A stretch of 64,000 nucleotides of DNA from positions 17,800,447 to 17,864,446 of the forward strand of contig OX421506.1 in assembly GCA_949126835.1 (NCBI GenBank), in the 5' to 3' direction. The notes under the pieces were generated by a model. It was not told where the DNA came from. It saw only the letters and a list, made by a program, of their open reading frames with translations, and ran no database searches. This document shows positions 55,030-64,000 of the stretch, in pieces (positions within the stretch are counted from its first letter, which is position 1; each line of letters begins with the position of its first letter). The translations under genes were made by a program, and so were the position numbers. The DNA is from Anisus vortex. Its lineage: Eukaryota; Mollusca; Gastropoda; Planorbidae.

Positions 55030-56640
55030 GTAAGTCCACACCCTCCTGACCCAATTATTACGTTTGTTTTTTTTCCCTTTCTTATTCAATTTAACATTTC
55101 ACCAAAAGTTTCAATTTTTAATGGGTTTTATAAACACTATCTATATATAAATTCAAAATGTTCAATTAGCTAATCTGTTTTTGGTCTAAATTTTTAAACA
55201 ATCTAATATTTTGCAACTATTCTCAATGAAAAAGAAAAAAAAAGGTTAGTTAAAAGTAAATATTTTTAAATGTAACAATGTCAGTTAAAAAAGGAACCTC
55301 TTTAATATCTTAATAAAAAAAATTAGTTTAAATTTTGTTCATAAACAAAAAATTCTGATAATTTAAATTTTTTTTATACAAAATATATTTTGAATAGAAG
55401 TTGTGGCATTTTAATTAGTCTAAAAAGAAAAACTGCTTTGTTTGAATTTTCCTTAGATTTAACAGCTAGAAAATTGCTTTTCCCATGAATATAATTGTTA
55501 TTCCTTTCTTTGGATGTTCTTGTTTTTTTTTAAAATGATTATTATTAACTTTGCTTTTGATCGGACCCTTGGAAGGTTACTTGACCGACTTCCCATCATG
55601 CTCTCTAGCTGAAACATAGCACATGGATTTGTTTCCTTTGAAAACTCATTCTTTTAAATGTTCAGCCACACATCCCACTGCACCCAACCAACAAAATTCA
55701 AGTTTGTAATGTTTTAAAAGGGAAAAATAAGGAGGTGAGATGTGTGTTCATTTGAAATGTGCAACAAACCAAAGTGTTAATTTGAAGAACATAGCGTTGT
55801 ATTTTATTTAGAGCCATTACGTTTTTCTTTGTTAGTGTTTGTCAAAGGAAGCCTAATGTCTATGCGTTAGAAATGCTTATAAAGTATTTATTTCAAAAAC
55901 AACAACAGTTTTTAGTAATTTTCTATTGTATTTACTCTTTAATAACAGTGCCCTGTGAAATAACAATGAAATAGAGTTGTTATGTTATTTGTTACTACCC
56001 GAGTGCTGACAAAAAGCTATTGTGTATTGGTGGGACCATTCAGTTTTACTTGGTTTAATCTTCTTTAAAAAAAATGTTAAAATGCTTATCACTATTTTAA
56101 TTCAAAGACTTCTTTGTGCACCTACCTATAGTCTATACAAAGATATACATAACAATCTTTTTTATTACATCAAAGACTCTATGGTGAATTGATAATTGTT
56201 AATCTCAAAACTTAAAGACCAAATGAAGAGGTTTTTCTCAAAGGAACGAGATTTGGAAAGGCCTCATATTAATAAACAAACTCGACGCTAAAAATCTATA
56301 TTTAATCATTTTGTTAAAAATAAGAACCGGGAAAAGATTCAAAACATGTGGTGATACATTCAAAACACGCGACAATATTAATTTTTCCTAGTCGAAATCC
56401 TTTCTCTTACGTCACTTTTCTATGTTGCCGGAAATAAAAACATCTTTGATTTTTATTTTTCCTCCGAAAAACACACACATTTAAGTGCAAACATTGAACT
56501 AATTACTTAAAAATTATCTTTGATATTTTGTATAAATGATTTTTATTAACATTCAGATGCTGAATACACTATTTATTATCAAAATCAAATGTTAACTCAA
56601 TTTTGATAAAAAAAAAGCTCTTCACTTGGTCTTTAAACAT
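55030..56640. other. Presumed intron, no element recognised
   Basis: AT-rich sequence without a supported exon. It probably belongs to the long intron after exon 41. Confidence 0.5.
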
Positions 56641-57098
56641 AGACTATAATATAGCCTACATGGACCGCTTGCTTTAGTATTTCTGCTGATGACTTGAAAC
56701 ACTGATTTACGGAATTCCCTATTCTAAATATAGTAATTACTAAACAGGAAATAAAGTTATTGATATACAAGTTCCTTTTTATTTAATCGCTATGATTTTC
56801 TCAATGAAAAATTAAAATCGAAAGTTGTACAGAGCGGAAACATTTATAGATCAGTGTTGTGTGCGCACGGAAAAAGAACATAAGCTCTAAAAATAGAGCA
56901 GGCGGTCCATCTTATAATAGTCAATGATAATAGGATTAATAGGCCTACAAGTAGGCCTATTCATTTATAGTCGAAAAAATGCGATTTATTAAAACGGAAC
57001 TTGTATGACAATCACTTTATTTAGAATCGGGAATTGCAAAAAAAGAAGATAGCATAAAAAAACTAACGCAAGCGGTCCATGTATATTATAGTCTATGC
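56638..57098. mobile_element. MITE with catagactataat ends, with an internal related end
   Basis: The left end catagactataatatagcct acatggaccgcttgc pairs with the right end gcaagcggtccatgtatatt atagtctatg. An internal end, gagcaggcggtccatcttat aatagtc (56898-56924), belongs to the same family as the copy at 25178-25647. The layout suggests one copy inserted in, or recombined with, another. The palindrome taggccta occurs twice within it. Confidence 0.7.
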
Positions 57099-57284
57099 TT
57101 TAACACACACACACAATAACACAGAGCAAAAGAATATATTCTGGATTCCCAACTTTGACAACATCCGGTTAAACCAATAGAAATTAACCATAGGGGCCTA
57201 TATCTTTCGTCTATGTATGATTTTTTCCATCTCTGCAAAATGTTAGCCTATTTTTCTCTTTTCATTGTTAATTCGGGTTCCTTT

Positions 57285-57555
57285 GGGCGACTTTTACATT
57301 TCAGTGAGATTTTTTTTTATATCCTTGGGCCACTCGTAGTTTATAGAGCCTTATAGACTTATAGAGCCTTTTATGCTTTTTCTGCCACTTGTTCTTTTTA
57401 TAGGTTCATATTTCGGGTCTGTGGATCACCTGTTCAATTTAGCGTCATTTGTGGGGTCTGTGGGCCGGCCACCTCTTAATATTGGGTCCTTGGGCCACCT
57501 GTTATTTTAGAGTCATATTGGGGGCCATTAGGCCACTTGCTCTTTTTAGACCCAT
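57285..57555. repeat. Degenerate tandem repeat, about five copies of roughly 55 bp
   Basis: A block of the form ggtccttgggccacctgttc tttttagagtcatatt recurs with many changes (gggcgactttt, tgggccactcgtag, ggatcacctgttc, gggccggccacctc, aggccacttgctc). Confidence 0.6.
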
Positions 57556-59571
57556 TCTTAGTGTGTGTGTGTGAGTTTGGCCAATGATAAGCATGTCTTA
57601 TTGCTTATTTAGTTGTGCAATGGGGTTCTTTGGTATGATGAACTTAGCTTTCCCCAACTAGTTGTTCTATATAGTGATTCGGCTGTCTTCTTTTCCGAGA
57701 TGGGGTGAGAATACAAGAATGCTATCTCCTCCTCCCCCCTTTTCATTCTGGTATTTAATTAAGTTGGTAATAAAGTGCCCTAGTTGGCTTGTCCACCCTA
57801 TCCACTTGGTTGGATTGATGTAACTGTGTATCATTGTGATGTCCAGTTTGTGTTCAGCATTTTGATATACACAACCGTGATCAATCGGTTGGTCACTCTA
57901 CTGTGCCGATCATGACTTTCACCCCCATTAATCAATTACACACTGGCGCTGGACAATGAGAGGGGGGGGGGACCGACTGTCCTCCTGGAAAATATGTCAG
58001 CGTAATTTACTCGGCCCGCAGCCGTGACCGCTGTCCGTTTAGCTCGTGACCGACTGGATTCCTAAGCAATTAGTGTTTAAATAGCATGGCGACATTTTGA
58101 CCTCTACATCATTGGCTGGTCCTCGTTGTGGGGGAGGGGGAATGGGGGCTGCTGAGGTCATTGCTGGCTACTTTACATGTTTTTAGCTGGTTTTGGAAAT
58201 TGTTGACCTTCTTTGCCTCCTACTCTTTCCTCCCTCTGTCTTTCACTTCCCCCCTTCTCCGCCCTACCCCTCCTATCGTTCACTGTCATTGAATATGACA
58301 CTTTAAAAACATCTGACTTAAATTTTTCGGGGGTCCTCCGCGTGTAAAAAATGTATGCATGAAGTCCATACATGGTAAGGAAGAGCCAATGGCGCTTAGA
58401 GCGCTACATCGTCAACTTCAAACACAACCAAAACTCACTCACTACTGACTGTTAAATCGAATTGAATATAAAGATGCACTTTTTCCTTATTGAGTGGTAT
58501 TCATAATTGTGGCTTTTTGTGTGAAAAAAATTATGCGGTTAATATTTATTAGTTATCTTAGCAGTTGATCTATCTAATTACATTGTTAATTATTATTTTT
58601 GTATAATAATTATTAATTATTATTTTAATATTTTAGTTCACATATACCATTTATATAGTGTTTTTGTTTGTTGTTTTTTTTAAATATATTTTTTTAACGT
58701 TTAGGAACTAATATTATGAAATTCGGAATTGATAAAAACCAATCCCTGAATGACAAGTGGTTGTTAGATTGTGGTCAGGCAAAAGTGTAGTGTTGTAATA
58801 CTTGGGTGTGAGAGAAAAAGTAACCACTGTAGATTTAATCCCTGGACACTTTAAACTTTAAACGCTCAAAATTTCAAGCAGCCGAATGCAGCTCATTCTC
58901 GGGGCGGTAACCATGAGTGGGCGTTACTGTGGAGGACATTTTCAAGGGAGACGTAACTTCTCTCTGCCCTAAAATAAATACGAGGACGGGAGAGGGAGAG
59001 GAGTGAGGCGGTCACTTAAAACAGTTTTCCCTGTGTAGACAAACATTGAGAAAAATGTTTGCATTTTAATACATGTCTGCTAACGGTCCCGTCTCCCCCC
59101 ATAGCCACCAACACTTTTCTGTCGGTTTTATTTTTCAACATTGGCTTCCAGTTTAAAATAACGAGTACAAACACCTAAACCAGGTCACGTGTGGTCACTG
59201 GGACGAATTCGAAGCTTGAGGTTCAATTCCTACTTGTAATAATAATTATATTATATTATTACTATTGCATGCGTTAAGTTATGCGATGCCGTTTTGTATG
59301 AATTAAATCTAGCGTTGCCGCTTAATAGTGTTTATAGCTCGTATTTTGTGTTTTTTTTAAAATACAACCAGATCACTGTTGGTCTCATGTTGCTTTCAGC
59401 TTACACAAAATATAATTAGGACAAGGTTTCAAGAGGAACGCTTCTTCTGTGTGCTCATTCTGTCCTAAGCAGCATTTATAAGAGTTCGTGACCGCGACAT
59501 AAAAGTACAATGCCCGACACGTTCTTCCCAACTTATACCGAGAATTAGGTCTGGGTAGCCCGGTAGACTCA
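57556..59571. other. No gene recognised; some GC-richer patches
   Basis: This region holds a G run at 57962, a purine/pyrimidine-biased stretch (58200-58270) and a GC-richer patch at 58890-59010. None has a recognisable exon or promoter motif. Confidence 0.45.
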
Positions 59572-60170
59572 GGGACACCCACAGAATAGGTATAGAACAG
59601 AATGCGCAATTCCTATATGCGCAGTCACTCAAAGTGAAGCTCGGCTTCCGCCATTTTCTTTTGATTCAAGGCAGCGGTCGCTAGAAACGCTACTATAGTA
59701 AAATGAGAAAGGCTTATTTATTACTGATATATACTGTTAGCAAGTTTAGGACTAAAGCAAGGCTACTACTGTTAAGTAATATGATGTTACAATTTTCATT
59801 TGTTTATCCTTTACGGGGTCAGGAAAGCCATGTAGTTTGATGTGCCTTATTTGTACGATAATCAATCGTTTTCGCATCATTGTTGCAGTTTTGTACACAA
59901 CAGTCTTTGTACCTTTTGCCTGAAACTTTAGCTTTGGGTGTTCGAACTTGTAGATTTGAAGAAAAAGACATTGTAAATAAGCATAAATATAGAGTGTAAC
60001 CAGGACCGCTGCGTTTAAACAGTATGGCGTCGGTATTACTTCCGGAAACAGAACAAAATGCGAATGCGCATTCTATTCTATATTTATTCTGTGGGGACAC
60101 CCGCCATACCCGAGTAGAAATCTAGTTTGTTTACCTGGGTTCGAAACCCGACCACCGTGTCTCTTATCCT
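59525..60170 (-). repeat. Inverted SINE split by a later insertion
   Basis: The plus strand has aggtctgggtagcccggtag actcagggacaccc up to 59580. The SINE resumes at 60094 with ggacacccgcc, then tgggttcgaaacccgaccac (inverted B box). Between the pieces lies a 514-bp element, so the SINE is the older of the two. Confidence 0.65.
59580..60093 (-). mobile_element. 514-bp non-autonomous element with 8-bp target duplication and THAP-like remnant
   Basis: The termini cacagaataggtatagaaca gaatgcgca and tgcgcattctattctatatt tattctgtg are inverted repeats. The flanks gggacacc (59572-59579 and 60094-60101) form a perfect 8-bp target-site duplication. On the minus strand, about 59917-59819, the peptide KRYKDCCVQNCNNDAKT resembles the start of a THAP zinc finger. 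P elements have both a THAP domain and 8-bp duplications, so an internally deleted P-like element is possible. The peptide is short and that assignment is tentative; hAT is the alternative. Confidence 0.6.
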
Positions 60171-60844
60171 CGGGCTTGAACTGAAATGAGCAAGTTGGCA
60201 CCACTAAAGAGTTTTTTTCACACACTCCCCCCCCCCCCCCCCATATTGCCTTCGCCATCCCCTTGTTCCCACATGTTTCGTTCCCTCACAGAACTGAATT
60301 GGTTTTATCTAGCCTTGATTTAACTCCCAGGGCCAGCAGCCAAAGGTTTCACCTTGCCGGCGAACACAAATTCTGCATCGTTCAGTCTTTCCCTACAAAT
60401 TTGATGATAGATTTAAGTTAGATTGAACAAGTGTAATCTGTACGGCCTGAAGCTGGGATCTCCCATGTTCAAACAGTAGGCTATACACACCGTTTAAAAT
60501 ACTCGAGTCAGTGAAGTGCATGTTTACGTCTTCCAAGAGAGCACGGTTTTTAGGATTGGGTTTTTAAAAACTTATTCCTCGATTTCAAGTTTGTGTGGGA
60601 AACTGAAGGGACATATCGGTGTAGTCTAAGTCTTTAGTAATTCCTCCCTGTTGCAACATTCTGAGATCAAAACTTGTACGTGCAACATGATTATTGAACT
60701 TAAAAAAACGTATAGCTAAATCACAAAAACAATCTTTCACTCTCTCTCTATATACAGAATATCATTTTCTCTATCTTTCTGTTTCACTGACTATCTCTTT
60801 CCTTCTCTCCCTCTCTTTCTCTCTATCTCTGTCTTCTTTGGTCT
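60171..60844. other. No gene seen; C run and pyrimidine-rich tract
   Basis: A 14-bp C run lies at 60229-60242 and a ctctct-rich tract at 60738-60852. The hAT element at 60853 is inserted in this tract. Confidence 0.6.
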
Positions 60845-60965
60845 CTCCCTCTCAGTGGCGTAGCTAGGGCCATCTGCGCCCGGGCACATGACACAAAGTC
60901 TGCGGCCCTTCTCGGACAGACGAGGAATTAAAGAAAAAAATGTATACATGAAAAATAATAAACTG

Positions 60966-61160
60966 CTACTTGAATAGAAAGGTGTCAAGGCTAGGGCTCT
61001 GTCGAAGCTGTAAAGGGAGGGCATTCCATGCGGACGGGCCCACGTATGGGAATGCTCGTTCGCCAGCGGACACCAGTTTCAGACGGTGGCCGAGACTGTA
61101 TTCATGAGACAGTAGTTTTTCTGGCTTTCTCCTTTTGTTGAAACCATTGTAAGTTTGAAC
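60966..61160 (-). mobile_element. LINE ORF2 C-terminal fragment
   Basis: The minus strand encodes KLLSHEYSLGHRLKLVSAGE, then RAFPYVGPSAWNALPLQLRQ and SPSLDTFLFK with a stop. This is the standard C-terminus of many LINE reverse transcriptases (R-x-F-x-x-x-x-P-x-x-W-N-x-L-P-x-x-L-R). It lies inside the hAT element, so it is a 5'-truncated secondary insertion or was captured by it. Confidence 0.85.
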
Positions 61161-61171
61161 TTGATGTAAAC

Positions 61172-62529
61172 TAGTGGTCGGCAACCTAAGGCACGCGTGC
61201 CAAACTTGGCACGCAGAACAGTTTTCAATGGTACGCAAGACACCTCCAAGAGGTGTTTTTGTATTTATTAAAAATATTAAAATTGTCCGGTTCTGAATGA
61301 GGAAAACTGACAGTTGAAGCCGATGTTTCAGAATGACACAGCGACACATTTAAGTGAGTTGAACTTGCATTTACAAGGTCTACTGGAATGGATTTGCATT
61401 GAAACTGGACATATCTTGCCGTGAAATCAATTTCAAAACATTTAACTTCATGTACATCCCTATATTAAGGCATATATTTAGAAATATAGTTGGGCTTTTT
61501 AAGAAGTACATCGAAGCACTCAAAGCGGTTTTTTTTTAATCAAAAGCTAGACTTTCAAATTGAAGGACTCATTTTATCATACCACATCAATCCTAACTGG
61601 TTTGATATTACTACAACCTACTTAGATGTAGATCATTTTTTTTTAAAGTGAAGGAATATTGGCGATTTTAAAATCTAGAAATGTTTATTTACAACTGTTT
61701 AACGTACACTATTTTAATCCTCTAATAAATAAATCTTGTAATGAATACCATAATGTTGGATTTATATAAAGAAATAATAATTAGCTAGTAATATTTGTTA
61801 TCTTACAAAACATAACTGGTTTGGCATCACTATTGAATCAAATGTCTTGAAATGTGGACACGTTTATAAATAAAGGGAGATAAGTAACCCGTTTTATTTG
61901 AGCTAATATTTCTAATATTTTTCTTTTTTTTTCTTTTAAAAACAATAAATAGCTTACAATTTATAACTTTGAAATGATAAGACTGTAAAAAAAATATCTG
62001 AAAATTATATAAGTATTAGATGACTGAAGAATGTAAATGTATATTTTCAAACATTTCATTAACTACCCAATTTGTATGATAACAACTTATCTTGTCCGCT
62101 TAACGATAGTAAACATTCACTTTCGATCAAATATAATCACGTTAAACTACTTCCCAGTTAAACTGAGATCAAAATATAATACATTTTTGCATGTGTTAGA
62201 TCCTCATCTTCATTAACAAAGGATAATGTTTCGACATTAATTACCATGAAAGTTTAGTAATAAATTATTGTATTTAATGTAAATGCAAATTTAAAAAAAT
62301 GATAATCACATACTCGTTAATTTTGTATTAAATATAAGACGCTTTTATAATTTTCTCTATCAATCTCCTTTGCTTTTGGCCTTGGTCTTGCTAAGGAGTA
62401 CAATTAAGTGTCATATAAAAACAACTAAAAAATATATAAAAGAGCAGGTTGACTTTTAGGCTGTTGGCACGCTGAGTGATTTAGCAATCCTAGTTTGGCA
62501 CACTGTTAGCAAAAGTTTGCAGACCCCTG
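61172..62529. mobile_element. Nested hAT-like element (1,358 bp) with perfect 8-bp target duplication
   Basis: The element starts tagtggtcggcaacctaagg and ends agtttgcagacccctg. It is flanked by atgtaaac on both sides (61164-61171 and 62530-62537). Its left end shares cacgcgtgccaaacttggca cgc with the small MITEs at 16041 and 17427, so it may be a larger member of the same family. The interior is AT-rich and shows no intact transposase. It interrupts the transposase remnant of the outer element. Confidence 0.85.
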
Positions 62530-63133
62530 ATGTAAACAATAGACAGCAGAAACAGTAAGCAGCTTTATTAATTGGTGAATATAATAGCCACGAGCGATTT
62601 ACTTCCTCTCCATTTGCTAGTCGGCGTTTAAACCATGACACAGTAATCGAAAGTTCACCTGCTACTGACGATAGACTGCCTCTATGCTGAAAGGATATAG
62701 ATCCGAGAGTTATCAATTCTTGCACGCACGTAAAATCCTATATTCGACTCGAAATTATTCAACCAGTATAATTGTTTAAACCAGATGCCACTTTCAGTAT
62801 ATGAAGAATAATATTTGAACCCGAACTGATCTTTGTTTTAAAAAAAAGCGCCATCAGCAATTCTACATTGTGGATGTGTTATTTGTTTATGAGAAGAATG
62901 GCGCCCCTTAATGCTCAATGGGGGCGCTAAAATCATGCTTGCCAACTGGTTTGTAATAAAGAGATTTGTGGAGCTCCTAAATTCAATCTTGCAAACGTAT
63001 TTGGGATACATTAGTTTACATCAAAATAAAATTAAATAATTCGTTTTAATACTAATTTTGTCGCCCCCTAACGTGGCGCCCGGGGACATGTGTCCCCCCC
63101 CTGCCCCTCCCTAGCTACGCCACTGCTCCCACT

Positions 63134-63545
63134 ATCTCTATCCTCATTCTCTCTATAGTCTATACATATTATCTCTTTCACTTTATCTCTTACCATTTCT
63201 CTGTCTCTCTCTATCTTGTTCTGTGTCTACCTCCGTCTCTGTCTTTCTTTCTAGCACCTACCCCTACTCTCCCTCTTTCTCCCTACCCCCCCCCCCCCCC
63301 TCTCTTGTTCTCCGTGTGTCTTTATGAAGTTCAGGCGGCGTGGAAATCGTTTTAAAGACATTTCACGAACTCCGCATATAATCCAGGCATAACTCCACCG
63401 TGTATCGGGTGTCATATATTCCAGAATAGGAAACGCTCCACTTATTCACAAAAACAAGTTTCGCTGCTTGGCCTGTACCGTCCCTCGACGACATACTACT
63501 ACTAGAATATATATATATGGTATGCATCAGTCGGCGCTGGAATGG
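63134..63545. other. Pyrimidine-rich sequence, no gene
   Basis: tctctat and ctctctgtct tracts and a C run (63287-63300) continue the tract interrupted by the hAT insertion. A short (ta)n lies at 63508-63517. Confidence 0.6.
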
Positions 63546-63547
63546 CT

Positions 63548-64000
63548 GCGGTTCATTGCGTATGCCACCTTTGAGATTTTGTTGTTTTTGGTCCGTTACA
63601 TGTTACCATTGAGTTTTAGTTCCATGTCATATTCGACCATTGAAATTGTATTCCATGACATTTGCTACCATTAAGATTTTGGTCCATGATATTTGATAGC
63701 ATTAAAATTGTGGCCCATGTCATTTGATACCATTAAGATTTTGGCTCCTGTCATTTGATACCATTAAGATTTTGGTCCATGACATTTGATAGCATTAAGA
63801 TTTTGGTCCATGTCATTTTATAGCATTAAGATTTCGGTCCATGACATTTGATAGCATTAAAATTTTGGCCCATGTAATTTGATACCATTAAGATTTTGGT
63901 CCATGGCATTTGATACCATTAAGATTTTGGTCCATGACATTTGATACCATTAAGATTTTGGTCCATGACATTTGACACCATTAAGATGTTGGTACATGAC
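63548..64000. repeat. 31-bp tandem array, about 15 copies, running off the right edge
   Basis: The unit catttgataccattaagatt ttggtccatga repeats with decreasing divergence towards the right. The first copies (63548-63660) are degenerate. The array is cut by the window end. Confidence 0.95.

Larger units (their letters stand above)
60853..63125 (-). mobile_element. hAT-type DNA transposon, broken, 2.27 kb, with nested insertions
   Basis: The ends cagtggcgtagctaggg and ccctagctacgccactg are perfect 17-bp inverted repeats; further in, gcgcccgggcacatg and cgcccggggacatgtgt also pair. The flanks ctccctct and ctcccact match at 7 of 8 positions, an aged 8-bp duplication as in hAT elements. On the minus strand (about 62725-62538) it encodes RSWLLYSPINKAAYCFCC, the TTF-type zinc-finger region found in hAT transposases of the ZMYM-like type. 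The rest of the transposase is lost or replaced by the LINE fragment and the nested element. Confidence 0.88.

Overview
This is a 64 kb piece of an AT-rich animal nuclear genome. It has GT-AG introns, tRNA-derived SINEs, LINE 3' ends, hAT-type elements and many minisatellites. The gene content (one spectraplakin) and the repeat style fit a lophotrochozoan, most probably a gastropod mollusc. That placement is inference from general knowledge, not from a database search.

Layout. (1) 1-7029 is one uninterrupted satellite of about 185 copies of a 38-bp unit, with 36-bp variants and a higher-order organisation of about 1.6/3.2 kb. (2) 7030-18894 has no convincing gene. It holds SINE copies, two hAT-like MITEs with target-site duplications, a 0.9 kb TATC microsatellite and diverged local duplications. 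(3) 18895-54559 holds 41 consecutive plus-strand exons whose phases join without a break into 8,052 nt (2,684 codons) of one spectraplakin (DST/MACF1/Shot family). The order is the C-terminal part of a plakin domain with an SH3 insertion (exons 1-13), about 770 residues of plakin repeats on two large exons (14-15), then 13-14 spectrin repeats (exons 16-41). An 18-nt candidate microexon lies at 55012-55029. The 5' end (actin-binding CH domains) and the 3' end (last spectrin repeats, EF hands, GAS2) lie outside the window. (4) 55030-64000 is probably the next intron. It contains MITEs, a SINE split by a small element with a THAP-like peptide, a three-layer nest of hAT and LINE sequence, and a 31-bp tandem array running off the right edge.

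How the parts work together. By family knowledge, spectraplakins link actin, microtubules and intermediate-filament or junction sites; the spectrin repeats form the rod. Here the plakin-repeat exons have phases that prevent simple skipping, so rod and plakin repeats appear to be obligatorily joined in this gene model. Introns carry autonomous-type transposon remains (21566-24133, antisense) and at least six tandem arrays. The most unusual of these amplifies a splice acceptor: 16 copies of a 43-bp unit contain the 3' splice site and the first 26 nt of exon 21.

Limits. All exon borders were read by eye from splice consensus, phase continuity and protein similarity remembered from the family. 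No alignment, RNA data or repeat library was available.
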